Shown here one piece after another: positions 1-11,905 of a DNA stretch of 64,000 nucleotides. The DNA comes from Azolla caroliniana (taxonomy: Eukaryota > Polypodiophyta): NCBI GenBank assembly GCA_043228905.1, contig JBHGNT010000008.1, forward strand, positions 16,554,001 to 16,618,000, given 5' to 3'. The notes under the pieces are model-generated. The model saw nothing but the letters and a program-made list of their open reading frames with translations. It did not search any database and was not told where the DNA came from. Position 1 is the stretch's first letter, and each line of letters begins with the position of its first letter. The translations under genes and the position numbers were made by a program.

Positions 1-431
1 TCCCTTTATATAATTTTTATTTTGTATTTTTAAAAATATTTTTAGAAAAAAATAAAAAATATGTTTTTGGACATGGTGCTTATTATAGAACCAAGCTTGT
101 GCCTATTTTGGACATTGTTGTTGTTACTTAGCCTTGAGCAAAATGTCCTCAAAGTCAAGTGAAAATTCTTTGTTTTCTATTGAGCCTGTTATATTATCTG
201 ATAACTCCTTATTCTCAATAGAGGAATATAGTCATGTTAATAATAAAAGGTGCCATGTTAAGACCAACGACGATCAAGAGTGAAGTTCGACGTCAATTTT
301 TCGATCGAGCCATTAAACTTAGGTAAAATAAGTTATATTAAAGTAGATACAACTCATGTCGAGTCTAGTTTATCGAATGCTAACGAAGATTGTGTCAATA
401 AGCCTCTAATTTTCAAAGAGTTCCTCGACAA
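1..431. other. AT-rich sequence, no gene seen
   Basis: I see no coding frame, RNA gene or repeat boundary here. It probably belongs to the 5' side of the decayed gene that follows. Confidence 0.4.
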
Positions 432-2340
432 GTGAGTGTTAAAAGATATAATTTTTTGTGTTCGGATCGACAAATTTCAATTGACATATGCAAGGTATGT
501 TGTGGGAGCCTTTGTCTATCAAAATTTGGAAAGGCAAACTTGCGGGGGTTGCGACAAAAGTATTTGTCTCTCAATGGGGATGAACAAGATACATTCTTGA
601 TTGCCAATATGCAACTTGTTAAGGACCATCTGGTAGTGTCGTGTTCTCAGCAGGTGTAATATTACCTTTCACTTACTACGAAGAGTTGTCGAGTTGCTTT
701 TAAAATTGCTTATAGCATCAGGAACATGAGGCTACAGAGAATTCAACATCGATTACTGAAAGGGTGGTGGGTGCCTTTCAACAATACAAAATTTTCATGT
801 AAGGGCTTGATTGAGCAACATGTTGTTAGATGGTTGAAGATTTATTTCTCAAAGCAATGTGATGTTATGCCCACCACTGAAAGGTTACATTTGTCAGATA
901 ACTTAACTCGTCGTGAGGTATACCAAGGCTATAAGGATGACATGTTATTGGAAAGTGTACATTATATACAATATCAGCATTTTAATCGTTTATGGCGATT
1001 GAAGTTTAACAATGTGCTCATACCCCGCAAGGTTTGCATGGGTGTTTGTTCGATCTGCACGAGTTTAAAAAGATTGGCAAAGAGTGGGACAATAGATGAA
1101 GAAATAACAAAATATAAGACTTTATTGAGAGAGCCTCGAGAAAGCCATGCGTTGGAAAGATCTAAAGCTATGCACCATCGTCAAAAAGTGCTTCAATTGC
1201 GAGAAAACAACATGTGCTTGATTATAAATGGGATGGATCAAATGAAAACTTGTTTGCCACATTTTTGAAGGTTGCCCAAGGATATTGGAGATGAATGCCT
1301 AGTGCAGATGCACTTAGTAGGATGTCTTTTGTATTGTTAGACAATAAGGCCTCAAGTGTTCTTAACTTATCCAAATATCCACAACGACCCTAATCTTACA
1401 GTTACAGTCATGCAAAGAGTTCTGCAGAGTTGAGAATAAGTGCTCTTAACTTATCCAAATATCCACAACGACCCTAATCTTATAGTTACAGTCATGCAAA
1501 GAGTTCTGCAGAGTTCTACAAAGATGAATGCCTAGTGCAGATGCACTTAGTAGGATGTATTTTGTATTGTCGGACAATAAGGCCGCAAGTGTTCTTAACT
1601 TATCCAAATATCCACAACGACCCTAATCTTACAGTTACAGTCATGCAAAGAGTTCTGCAGAGTTGAGAAGGTTTACTCCCACCAGTACTATAAGTGCAAC
1701 TTAACATCACGGCGAGAGAAAACAAGAATTGAACTGTGTTTAGTTACCTGAGCATGTTAGTAGAAAAGGGTATTTCCAAAAAGATTAAGGTCAACTTCTG
1801 GCTAGTTGGTCATACACATGATCACATTGATCAAATGTTTAGTAGGTTCTCCAAGAAATTAGCGAGGTGAGATACTTTCACACTTCCTGTGCTATCAAGG
1901 TTGATCGCTGAAGCTTATACCCCCAACCCAGATGTGCAACATTTAGATGAAGTATATGATTTCAAGCACATTTGTTTGGATGGTGATGGGATTGCATGTA
2001 GGGTTTTAATCACGTCTTCCTCATCCAAAAAAGTGTGCTCGGTCACAATTAGACCATGCGGTATGCCAAACAATACTCATCTAGTTCGCAATGGGAGCCA
2101 CAAGACGTATGTAGGCTCTTATTGTATTTCCCAGATGCAACAATCTACGGTGTTGAGCAAATGCCCTATGAAGACCATAAAAGATTGGCTGTTGGTAGTT
2201 CAATTGAAGAGCAAAAGATATATTGGATGTGGTGCCTTGAGGAAAAATAGAAAAATATTGAGCAAACCAAAAATTACGTTGGTGATCAAGATTTGGATTG
2301 GTGGAATGTCTTCTTTAATCATCAACATACAATATTAAAT
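432..2340 (+). pseudogene. DUF7869-like gene remnant
   Basis: Several frames together resemble DUF7869-type proteins, a plant, algal and oomycete family that is often multicopy and transposon-like, with unknown biochemical role. Pieces in order: a segment with C-x2-C and an 'LRQKYLSLNG' stretch (432-659); a segment with 'VCSICTSLKRL', a charged helical stretch, then 'INGMDQMKTCLPHF' (726-1268); a short 'GDECLVQMHLVG' piece (about 1285-1320); 'VNFWLVGHTHDHIDQMFSRF' (about 1789-1850); and a C-terminal part in two frames (1889-2340). The Asp-rich 'GMDQ' and 'HTHDHIDQ' motifs are the family's most conserved points. In-frame stops follow PHF and KKLAR, the C-terminal part is frameshifted, and a tandem duplication lies in the middle. 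The family call is from remembered motif patterns, not a search. Confidence 0.6.
1337..1666. repeat. Internal tandem duplication in the DUF7869-like relic
   Basis: A stretch of about 75-85 bases beginning 'cttaacttatccaaatatcc' occurs three times (about 1358, 1446 and 1594). The stretch beginning 'gatgaatgcctagtgcagat' occurs twice (about 1290 and 1523). The copies are almost identical, so the duplication is recent relative to the decay of the gene. Confidence 0.8.
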
Positions 2341-2549
2341 AACCACTTTACAGGGTACCGACCACTACAAAATCAATTCAAATGGGAGCTTGGTGGCCCA
2401 TCAATGTCAAACACGACTCCTTTACAACCACTAGATAATCTTGAATTGAATAATCTAGTTTGTCCATGACCAAGAGATATTTACACGGGAGCAAGATTAT
2501 CACATGCTGTAGAGTCCGGGTGGCAAGGACATCTACATGATCTACAAGT

Positions 2550-2584
2550 TCGGATGTTGAACGCACCATTAGAGTTGATGACGT
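2550..2584. repeat. Stub of the tRNA-Met satellite left of the outer LTR element
   Basis: The 17-mer 'cattagagttgatgacg' is identical to the degenerate-tRNA (B) monomer of the satellite found further right. The satellite resumes at the matching position ('acgcaagttccttgcgcat') just after the right LTR at 13783. The outer element therefore inserted into a satellite unit. Confidence 0.65.
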
Positions 2585-3645
2585 TGTCACGAAAATACGA
2601 CGAGGACACATGAACTTGAGGCAGGACCCCGGGGCCTACTACTAGAGGATATCAAATTCGTGCGTTTTTGTATTAAGAATTAATTAATATGACAAAGTTT
2701 GATCAATTTTATTAGTAAAGAAAGAGAAAAATTACAATATGTCCCAAGATTGGGATTCAGAAGTTTAAGGTTTACTAAGATTAATAGAAAAGAAAAATTA
2801 GGGGTTTTGAGAGATATGGCTTCCGTAGGTAAAATTAGGGTTTTTGAGTCTTATGGCTTCCGTAGGGAAAATTAGGGTTTTTGAATCTTATGGCTTCGTA
2901 AGATGAGGGAGAGAAGGAAAAAAAAAAAACATGAAGAGCGCCCGAGTGTTGGAAAAAAATGGAAATTTATATGGGTTTCTTTGTTGATCCCTCCCTTTCA
3001 TGTTCCTTTCCCTCCCCCACTTTTAGTTGCATAGCCTCCATTTTTAGTTGCTTCGCCTCCATTTTTTGTTGCTTTGCCTTTACTTTTAGTTGCATGCGAT
3101 CATTTTGTATAATTCGGCCACATGATCCAAAAATCATCCATAAAGTTCAACCAGTGCGTAATCCGTACGTGCGTTGCAACCAAACCATAGACGCGGCCGC
3201 GGGCGCTCGACCCGACCGCGCCATGTACGTGTCCCGACTTCGTCGTGTACGCATCCGCGCGCTCATTCGCAAACATGCGCGCGTCCCGATCGGGCCGTAC
3301 GCAGTGACTCAAAATCATTTGAGCCATTCATCCACATAGTTTAGCCCAAGTCACCTTGAACATTTTGTGCTTCAGACATAGACATAAAGTAATAGGTTCT
3401 GACTCTCCTTATATAATATGGGATCCAATGTTGTCCTATCTATGTGGGATATCTCATAGTTTTGTTTTTCCCAATCTTCTCAAACTTCACTCTCACATAA
3501 CTTGATACTTATTTATCTGTTTCATACGTAGAAAAATGCATTATAAAGCTCTTGAAGATATCTATCTTCCTATATCAATCCATAAAGCTAATCTTAGATA
3601 CTTATTTTACTAGTTTTCATATCGTGTGTGAAAAACCACACGACA
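2585..3645 (-). repeat. 3' LTR of the outer element
   Basis: Begins 'tgtcacgaaaatacg' and ends '...acacgaca' on the plus strand. It matches 12732-13782 throughout, including three 'gcttccgtagg' type repeats and the GC-rich block around 3180-3300 in which CG dinucleotides are unusually dense. TG...CA ends and a 4-bp target duplication approximating 'acg(t/c)' fit an LTR. Confidence 0.8.
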
Positions 3646-3658
3646 TTCACCCCCACCA
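3646..3658 (-). other. Polypurine tract of the outer element
   Basis: On the minus strand 'TGGTGGGGGTGAA' directly precedes the LTR start 'TGTCGTG', the normal position of a second-strand primer. Confidence 0.7.
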
Positions 3659-5431
3659 AACCTGCACATCCACCGATATGTGCCAATTGTATTGAGGTTC
3701 CTCTTTTGATTATTCTACTTCATCGATGTTTCTTCTTTATACCCAAACCGTTGTTTTCCATCCGATCTACCATATTCTTCGCTCACTCTTTGCATTTCCG
3801 TGGCTGGTTTCCATGGCTCCCTTTTCTCATGTAGAACATAATGCTTCATGCTTTGTGCATGTGCCACCTTCATCTCGACCATCTCCTTGGTCATCTAACT
3901 TTCTTTTATCATCCTTTCTTGTTCCATGCATGCCTTTCAAAGGATTTATCCAAATAGTATTGTTGAGTACTCTTAGTGGTTCATTCTTCAACTGCATGCA
4001 CATCTCGAGGTCCTTAAGTGAACACATTTCATGCATCTCACTTTTTCTACTTTCGTGGTATACTTTGGAGTTGACCATGCCTTGTTGCACGCACTAGCTT
4101 CAACCGTTGCTTCCTCGCCGCCACTGTCCTTCTCTTGAGTCTTACATCGGTTAATGCCCAAGTCTCTCGAACGAGTGTGGAGGGATCCATACGTTTTCAT
4201 AGTTTGTCTTTGTTGTGCTACCCTTAGCCGCTTCCACCTTATGGTTGTCCGCATTGGGTTTGACCTTTGTTTCTTCGTCGCCACCTTCCATCTTTTGGGT
4301 TTTACATCGGTTAATGCCCAAGTCTCAAGAACTTTTGTGGGGAAAGTCTCTTCATGATCATCGTCTACCCTCTTCATTTTCACGTCTCTCTCTTCTTCGC
4401 ACATGTTAGCTTCGGCCTTCACTTACTCGTCGCCACCTTCCGTCTCTTGGGTCTCACGTTTGCTTTCCGACGCATCTGCCCAAGTTTCTAGAACAAGTGT
4501 GGAAAAAGTCTTGACATGGCCATCCACCATTGACTCGTCCATAACCACCTCTGACTCGATGTCATTTTTCGTGGCTATCTCCTCAATCATGTCGGCCTCA
4601 CACTTTTTATCTCCCTTGATCATGTAAGCTTTGCTCATGCTTGCACCTTTATCAATTGATGTTTCAGACACGATACGTGTTCCAAAATATTTGTCCTCGC
4701 TTGAAGTGGCATTCGCCACCCTCGATTCATTAGTTTCATTCTTCATCATTGTTTCTTTGCAAGACGAGAAGGCGTCTTGTTCCACACCTTTTCCCATGGT
4801 GCTGTTGTACCGAACTTGGGCCTGTGTATTGGCAGTATCATTACTCCACCTTTGTTGGGAAGTCTCTTCTTCCTTGATAACCATTGTAATCGGTTTTGGT
4901 TCCATAATAATATTCTCTTTGGCCTCGAGTTGCACCATTACATTCTAATATGCCTCGTTTATGAAGGCCTATATGTCGAGTACCATCGAACCTTCCCTCT
5001 TCAAGCTCTCTTCTTTAGGTGGTAGTTTGTAGTTGCTTCCTGTCCTCCTTTCACCATCCCTCATGGGTTGTGTTGTTGTTGATGAGAATCTTGTCTTCCT
5101 CTTATCGTGTAGTTGACATATTGTTTCCACTTTCATCTAATCCTCTGTGAGGTCATTTGCACCATCATCATCCTCAAGTCGGATTCCAATGGCCTTCCTT
5201 TCCTTCTGATCGATTGACTTCACAAACATTAGAACTTTATCCACCCCCACCAATCTTTGATCCTGCTCCAAGAGTTGTGCAAAGCGACACTCGAACTCAA
5301 TGAAAGCATGCATGGCTCTCTAGTGGGTCTTCATAGATAAGACCCATTGGTAGAACATGTATAGGTTGCATCTCTTACCTCTTTCTATCTATATGCCTCC
5401 ATGAGATATCCTCCTGCCGCCTCCTCACTTG
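3659..5431 (-). pseudogene. Interior of the outer element, degenerate charged ORF with internal repeats
   Basis: Minus-strand open frames at 4423-4938 (171 codons) and 3988-4422 (144 codons) encode Glu/Lys/Thr-rich, low-complexity sequence. They contain a loosely repeated block with 'VLETWA' followed by a charged stretch. At DNA level three imperfect units of about 150-170 bp ('cttgggtctcac... gcccaagtctc...gaac') lie near 4130, 4285 and 4435. I recognise no gag, protease, RT, RNase H or integrase motif. It may encode a leftover gag-like or family-specific protein, or be spacer of a LARD-type element. Confidence 0.4.
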
Positions 5432-6238
5432 TGTTGTGTCTCTTGGCGCCGGATCGTTACGTGAGTCGGGTGGGAACCGCTAGGGATTTGGACTAGGAGA
5501 AAGGAGATCGTGAGATAGAGATCAATTATGAGTAAATAGCAAAGAGAAAGATAAGAAAATTGTGAATCACACGAGTATACTATATTAATTGGTACTTAGG
5601 TTGTTAAGAGAGAAGTAGATGCATAAATCGTGAATCCCACGAATAATTTTTGTATTGATCAATACTTAATCCAAAATAACCAACCCTTATACATCTTTCT
5701 CTCCTCCTTATATAAGGACGGAAGAGGCTAAGCATAGCTTCTTGCTTCTCTAAAGTGTTCATGCTCTCTAAATTTGCATGCTTTTCTTTTCCCACTATGA
5801 TTTCCTGAATTTAGCATTCATGCCTGCTAGATGTGCATGCGTAATTTTATTAGTATACATATAAAGTTTTCACGGACTCTAAAAATGCATGACTTACCTT
5901 TTAATAAAGGTAGGCGAAAATAAAGGTTTTATACATATTAAATCTATATTTGAAACACTTAGAATAAGTTAGTATAAGGGTAAGGTTGGAGTTTGTCTAC
6001 GTGGAGGTGCAGGGTTAGAATCCTGCCCTATGCATGTAATAGAAAATTTAATGTTTCTTTTATTTACAATTGTGTCTCTTCATCCCGTAAGAGACTCTCA
6101 CCAGCCTTCTTCATCCAGCTCTTCCTTGCCGATTCCTCCTTGCCGGTTCCTCTTCGTCCGGTTCTCACCGGGTATTTCCTTCTCTATCCGGATGGACAAA
6201 ATGCAATTTCCACGTAGTGTGTAAATTACACTACGACA
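5432..6238 (-). repeat. 3' LTR of the inner Gypsy element
   Basis: 807 bp, the same length as the right LTR and nearly identical to it. Plus-strand ends are 'tgttgtgtc' and 'actacgaca'. It contains a TATA-like 'tatataagga' at about 5708 and a tRNA-like A/B-box module at 5965-6030 on the strand opposite to element transcription. Confidence 0.85.
5965..6032 (+). promoter_or_regulatory. tRNA-like A-box/B-box module, antisense in the LTR
   Basis: 'gttagtataagggtaagg' resembles a tRNA-Asp/Glu type A box. After about 30 bases comes 'gggttagaatcctgc', a B box with one change from GGTTCGAATC, flanked by a T-arm-like stem (gcagg/cctgc). The module recurs in all LTRs of this family and in three chromovirus LTR families. 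Confidence 0.45.
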
Positions 6239-6768
6239 CTCACCCCCTCTAAACCCACACATCCTCCGGTATGTGCCGAAGTTCCCGATGTTCCATATTT
6301 GCCTCCATCCGTATCGCTCTTCGAATCTTCCCTTATGTCGACTACGAGTTGAAGTCCACTTTCTTCGCTATCCGCATCACCGCGATCTTTGTCCGGTTGC
6401 TCCTCATTGTTGGTCTCGTCTATGGCTACATAAGTTTTGTTGTTAGTTTGCTTCTTGAAGATCTTCACCCATTTCCCTGCTATAGGCACTCGTAGTATCG
6501 TTCCATCCAACTCACTTAGTCGGTAAGTTCCGTTGTCGAAAACTTTCTGAACCTCATATGGGCCGAACCACCTTTTTGTGAACTTCCGTACCGTTGTATG
6601 TTGATGATCCAAACTACTGTCATAGAAAATCACCCAATCTCCTTCTTCAATCTTCCGTGGTCGTAGTCAGTGCTTGGTGTCGAACTGGCTTTTGTTCTGG
6701 AGTCGCACTTCTTGTTGTCAGCGTGACGCTTCCGCTACATCTTCTGGTCTTCCCTCCAGTTGTCATAT
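6226..6768 (-). pseudogene. Gypsy integrase C-terminus with GPY/F module
   Basis: Minus-strand frame continuous with integrase but separated from it by in-frame stops between 6634 and 6768. 'KRWFGPYEV...FDNGTYRL' is the GPY/F module that follows the integrase core in many Ty3 elements and contributes to multimerisation and target binding. An acidic tail follows. The frame runs through the polypurine tract (6239-6252) and ends four codons inside the LTR. No chromodomain is visible in this family. Confidence 0.7.
6239..6252 (-). other. Polypurine tract of the inner Gypsy
   Basis: Minus strand 'TTAGAGGGGGTGAG' immediately precedes the LTR start 'TGTCGTAG'. Confidence 0.75.
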
Positions 6769-7512
6769 CTAGACCGCTAGTAGTTCTTCCCAGCTCATCT
6801 CTTCCTTCCATGGTAGCATTGTCCATGTCGCGATTGCGGTTTCCGTTGGCATTACCGGTGCTTGTTCGGTCATAAATTCTGCCGACATATAACCGGTTAC
6901 GGAGCTATGCGTCGTCCGATCTGCCCATAGTGCATATGGGAGCATCTGCAGCCAATCCGTCACCCTTCCGTCGCATGCTTTGGCCAGTGCTTTGACGATC
7001 GGACTATGTCCTCGCTCGACCTTCCCGTTGGCTTCCGGATTGTATGCCGTTGTTAGTGTTAACCGAACTCCATGTTTGGCGAAGAATCCCCTAGCTTTAT
7101 CAAAGTCAAGTTCTCCCCGATCCGCAATCACTTGTCCTACGCACCCGTACCTGCAAAACACTTCTTCTAAAAGAAATTGACATACTGCAGAACACGTTTT
7201 TCTTCGTAGCGCCCAACCTTCTACTTGATTTGTGAGATCTTCCTGAGTTAACACCAAGTACTTCTTTTGTCCGATCCCGGTTAGCATGGCTACAATGTCG
7301 ACCATCCATTTGAAGTTGATTGTCGGTGAGAATGTCGGATGGAACTCATCTCGGTGTCGAACTCCGGAGTAGATTTGACACTTCTTGCAGCTTTCCGTGA
7401 ACTCCGCGACATCTTTGTACATATTCTTCCACCAATATCTTTGCTTGATCTTCCCAAATGTTGCCCATGTTCCCCGATGTCCAGTCCAATCAGATTCGTG
7501 AAATTCGGACAT
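6769..7512 (-). pseudogene. Gypsy integrase core
   Basis: 247-codon open stretch in the same frame as the RT upstream. The HHCC zinc-binding region is visible ('GHRG' then 'CKKCQ' within the first 50 residues). The catalytic D,D-35-E triad is preserved: 'MVDIVAM', 'VIADRGELDF' and 'NPEANGKVERGH'. Integrase joins element cDNA to the chromosome in the nucleus. In-frame stops in the linker to RNase H (7513-7635) and at 6769 break the polyprotein. The 'ALWADRTTHSSVTGYM' stretch is characteristic of this Gypsy subgroup. Confidence 0.8.
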
Positions 7513-7632
7513 TACCTGGTTTCGTTGCTCTTTTGTCCAGACTACTCAAAGTGGTATGCCACCCGGTCTTTTCGGCTCCTTCCATAAAAATCCATTTTTC
7601 AAGAAGAACTTTCAAACTTGCCGTTTCTTACT

Positions 7633-9621
7633 TCAGATCTCGGCTCTCTTCTCTTTATTGTCCGATGATTCCTCGATTTCTCGTAGTATTTTCCCGATCA
7701 ACAAGCTTTTTCCCTCGTATTCTTCTTCCCGGAATTCTTGGTTTACGTCCACTCGGCATATGTGCTCCAAAGCAAAGTAGTCTTCGGAAACTTCTTCATT
7801 ATCGGATTCGGTTATGTCATCTGCGAACCACGCCCTTGATAGCTTGTCCGCTACAACGTTGTCTTTTCCGGAGATGTGTCTTACCTCTGGATTAAGTGAC
7901 TTAACATACGCAATCCACCTTAGCATAGCCACATCCGGTATAGTACAACACCGCATCATCCCGAGTATCGGAAGACAATCCGTTTCGATCACTACTTCGG
8001 CTCCGATCAAATAATCTCGATCCGATTTTATTGCCGACACGACTCCCCATAATTCTCTTTTGACTTGCACATACCCGCATTGCCTTTCGTTGAGAACCTT
8101 TGCTCCGAATCGGATCGGATATCGCGAACCATCCGAGTCGAGTTGATTGATGACCCATCCGATTCCTGTTGGACTTGTATCAACCGTTACTATAATCGGT
8201 TGGTCATAGTTCGGCTTCTTTAGAGCTTCAGCCCTCTGCAGTGTTTTCTTGAGCTTCCTCATGGCTTCGGTGTGTTCCGGTTTCCATTCGAACTTCTTCC
8301 CCTTCCGCAACAAGTGATAGAGTGGGTCCGCAATATGTGCGTAGTGCGGAATCCATATGTGATAGAATGCACATGCTCCAAGAAACCTTCGGACTTCGGA
8401 TTGTGACTCGCATACTTCTTTCATAGCTTGAATCGCATCAATCTTGGTTGGTGACGGTCTTCGGCCGTAGGGCCCACATAGATGTCCGACTACCAATATT
8501 TCTTCTTGTCCGAATGCCGATTTCTCCCCGGAAAGTGTTAGATGCACATCTTCTAACTTCCGTAACCCTTTCTCACAATCACGGATATGGTTCACTACGA
8601 ACCTTCGGCATCCCCGTTCATCCATAGCTTCATCTATTTCTTCCACTGCACACCCTTTTATCAGAATGTCATCTAGGAACGGCATCGTTATCTCCGGTAT
8701 GCAATCCCGGAGCACCTTGTTCATCGCATTCATCATATGTGCGACTGAGTTCGTCGCGCCTTGTGGTAGCATACACATCCGGACTAATCCTATCGGTGAC
8801 CGCATGGTAGTGATGTCTCGGCTCTCCACGGCTAGTTGGAATTGGTCATATCCGGAGTATAGGTCTCCGATGGAGTATATCGTGCGACCGACAAATGCTT
8901 CCGCAAATTCATCTACTATCGGACCGACTCCGGAATTCCGAATCGTGACCTTGTTCATCGGTTGCAAGTTTTGGATAAATCGGAGTGACCCATTCTTCTT
9001 CGGAACCGTAAACCATCGATTTGAGTACAGAGCGTTTGATGGCTCTAGAATCCCCATCGCCACCTTCTCCTTGAGCAAGTCGATGACTTTCGGAATATGC
9101 GCCCGCGGCACTGGAATCGGCTTCAGGCTCCACGGCACATGGTGAATCGTGAAGATCACCATCGGCTCCACTATCTTCGGATCAACGCACCCTATCTCCT
9201 TCGATGTGAATGCAAATGCTTTTCCATGTTGTTCCAGCATCTCACGAAACCGTTCTTCTCCTTTTTGTGAGAGGAAACCACCTCCACCGATCCGAAGTTT
9301 CTTCCGGGTCTCATCCAAGAAGGCATGTCCGATATCCACAGACTTTCGAAGTGTTGGATCTCCCGAGACTTCTTTCCTCTTTTGTTTGCTATCGGCGGGT
9401 AGCGGTCCTGCGGCCGGTTTCACTTTCTTCTCCACGGTCTTGTACTTCGTACTTACCATTACTTCTTCTTTGCGGAACTCATTTGGCCCCATTTTCGCAA
9501 TGATCTCGTACATCTCGACCGATTCCACCGGGACTACTTGGTCTTCTTGGTTTTTACACTCCACAAGCTCTTCAAGCCGTTGTAGCGTGCTCCCATAGAA
9601 CACTTCTTTGACTACACCCAC
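7633..9621 (-). pseudogene. Gypsy reverse transcriptase-RNase H
   Basis: 662-codon frame. RT fingers and palm: 'RWFTVPKKNGSLRFIQNLQ', 'YSIGDLYSGYDQFQL' with the first catalytic Asp, 'LPQGATNS', and 'MPFLDDILIKG' with the intact LDD pair. The connection and RNase H follow ('VTVDTSPTGIGWVI', 'ETDCLPILGM', 'DNVVADKLSR' with catalytic acidic residues). The domain copies the element's RNA into DNA and degrades the template. This is the longest intact frame of the element, so it may be among its youngest-looking parts. It is separated from gag-pro by a frameshift. Confidence 0.85.
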
Positions 9622-9827
9622 GATTTCTTCATCTTCTTTTATTATTGATGCCGACCATAACTTACTCTTTACCTTTCAGTATTCTTTCTTCATTCCTCCG
9701 GCTACGGCTACGTACGTTGAATCCCCATCCGGACCGATTTGTACTTGTTTTGTTCCGAGAGTCTTCTTCCTGTGTGGGGTATCAGGACTTCTCGGACTAT
9801 CACTTCCCCACTCCGCAATAGTCCGAT

Positions 9828-10280
9828 CTAAAAATCCATCTTCATTTGGGACAAGAGCTCCCTCTTGTTCCTTTCATGATTTGCTGGCACCATTAGGAAT
9901 TGGACGGATTTCCCTCCGTTTTGGCTCCGAATTCGCGCAAAAGCCGCACCGCTATCGAGCACCTTCGTCTCCATCTGTGATGCCGTGATAAAGGGTTGCC
10001 CGAGGATCACGGAGTGTGAGATCTCATCTTGCACGAAGAAATTTTGGTCTATCTCCACATCCCCGATCTTCACCACAACATCCGGACAAGCCGCAAATAG
10101 TTCTTCCGTTGCTTTAGTTGCTGCCCGGATCTTCCACCCATGATTCGTGTTAATAGGCCACTTACCCTTCCGGTAGAACTCCTTGGACATCAAGTTGATC
10201 TCCGATCCATGATCAATCAATGCTAGCACGGGCTCTTTGATGTTACCGATTCGGACCGGAGTCTCCGTAGTTGCGCGTGC
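9828..10280 (-). pseudogene. Gypsy retropepsin-like protease region
   Basis: In frame with gag upstream; an in-frame stop at 10281-10283 separates them. The motif 'VLALIDHGSEINLMS' matches the aspartic protease active-site loop D-[ST]-G, here Asp-His-Gly-Ser. That DHGS variant is shared by the copies at 18344 and 46938, so it is a family feature rather than a fresh mutation. A later 'SHSVILGQPFI' matches the C-terminal retropepsin ILG motif. Confidence 0.7.
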
Positions 10281-10586
10281 CTATTGTGGCTTTCTGTAGT
10301 GAGAATTCGGTATTTCGTCCTCCAATTCGGTGTCATTCATTAGAATGGTATTTGCATTCACCCTTGGAGCATTCTCCACCGTACTTTGCCTTTTTCTCTT
10401 CACGAGATCCACAAGAAGATCGTGGAACTCCTTCTTCGTTATTCCAAGTAATTCTCGAAGCGAAAAATCTACCCGGTTATCGAGGATTCTCTCCTCGAAC
10501 ACCTTTTTCAAGTCCATTTGTTGTTCAATGTCCGAGGCGAGCTTGAATGCCGGAATCATCTTTTCTTTTCCCTTACCTCCAGAGTT
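10281..10586 (-). pseudogene. Gypsy gag-protease linker segment
   Basis: Continuous frame between gag and protease, bounded by in-frame stops (10587-10589 and 10281-10283). It encodes a helical segment ('DIEQQMDLKKVFEERIL', 'LRELLGITKKEFHDLLVDL') with no catalytic motif. The same segment is preserved in the copies at 17955-18344 and 46549-46938. Confidence 0.6.
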
Positions 10587-11258
10587 CTAGCTTTCCGGTG
10601 TCTTCGATGGACCGGCCGCCTCATTCGTGCGCCGTCGCTTCTCATTTACATACACTTCATGCAATTGGCATAAAGCAAACACGCTATTCTTATCCACGGG
10701 GCACTCCCATCCTGTAGCTTCACAGATGCTTTCCGCGGTGCTTCGGATCTCATTGGAGTCGGTTTTCTTGGGGTTTCCTAGCATATCCGGCCAAATAGAC
10801 GCCTTTGCTCCCGACGACTCACCCACACTTATTCCCGTGGTTGTCGCATAATTACCTTTTTCCGCTATTTCCTCCTCTAGAACATTCTTCATGCCACCTT
10901 TCCTGAAGTTCGGTCGGAGTGGCTTCCGAGAGTCCATCGATTGAATCTGATTTCCCTCGTAGTAGATAAGATCCCATCGTAACGCCTCCTTGTGCTCGTT
11001 GCAATCCCTCCGATCGTATTCAGTACTGTCACACCATATACATCGACGGTCCATATACTTGGAGTTTGTGGGACGGTTTCCCGACTTCTTCACCATCGCG
11101 ATTTTCAGATTCTCCATATCTTTAAGCAACTGCTCCACCGTGGTTGCATCAATCCCCTTCTCGGTCGTAGTCTCTCGAGCCCGCAGTTGATGGTCCTCCA
11201 CTCCAGATTTCAGTTTCGGAATCGGCTCCAAAACCCTCTTCTCTTCGTTAGCCAACCA
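10587..11258 (-). pseudogene. Gypsy gag C-terminal part with altered zinc knuckle
   Basis: Same frame as the gag N-terminal part, separated by an in-frame TAG at 11259-11261. A CCHC-type knuckle is present, but here the His is Tyr: 'CIWCDSTEYDRRDC'. The copies at 18341-18838 and 46935-47432 keep His at that position ('CDSTEHDRRDC'). The knuckle normally binds element RNA. Confidence 0.7.
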
Positions 11259-11888
11259 CTATCCCCTCTTTGTGTATCGCGCAACGATATCCCGCACGCT
11301 TTCCCACGTTTCGGTGAGGCCGCTTTCGGTGGTCGTGTCCTCCAGAAGCACTCTGAGATCTTTCCGGTCCCGGACGTCTACGGCTCGTAAGAACATGATA
11401 ACTTTGTACGGTGCAAGGATAGCTTGATCTCTCGCGGACAGCCCCCGGAACCGACTTTCGAATGACGAAAACACTTCGAGGACCTTCAGCCCCTTACCTG
11501 GCGTTTCCACCCAATCTTCGAATCCCCTCCGCGTTGGCTTGGAGGAGTCCTTGATGGCGAATGTGGTCTTTAACGCTTCTTTAAATGCTTCCCACGTCGG
11601 ATTTTGTTGTTGTAACCCGTGCATACTCCCTTGAAGCCCATCGGTCGCCACCTGATTGAAGGATGTCACTTCCAGTCCTTCTGAAATCCGACATCGGAGC
11701 ATCTTTGCCTTGTCGTCCTTCAAATATCGCGACACATCCTTATTGTTGAATTGCCCGTTGCGTTGCCCGAGCCGCTCTACTGCTACTGAAATCTCCGACA
11801 TCGCGTGTTGTTCTTGTAGCATCCGCTCGAACATTGCCATCATATTGTTAGCTTGTTGATTCTCCATCTCCTTACCACCCGTATTCAC
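11259..11888 (-). pseudogene. Gypsy gag N-terminal capsid part
   Basis: 209 codons starting 17 bases downstream of the 5' LTR on the minus strand. The helical capsid-like sequence includes 'NPTWEAFKEALKTTFAI' and 'LSARDQAILAPYKVIMFLRAV', the usual retrotransposon gag pattern of a Trp-containing helix followed by a multimerisation helix. It is terminated by TAG; the same frame continues downstream. Confidence 0.75.
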
Positions 11889-11902
11889 GTCGGGTTCACC
11901 AC
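11889..11902 (-). other. Primer-binding site of the inner Gypsy
   Basis: Minus strand 'TGGTGAACCCGACG' begins a few bases after the LTR end. TGG complements a tRNA CCA tail. The donor tRNA was not identified. The outer element has the same primer site. Confidence 0.7.
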
Positions 11903-11905
11903 TTG

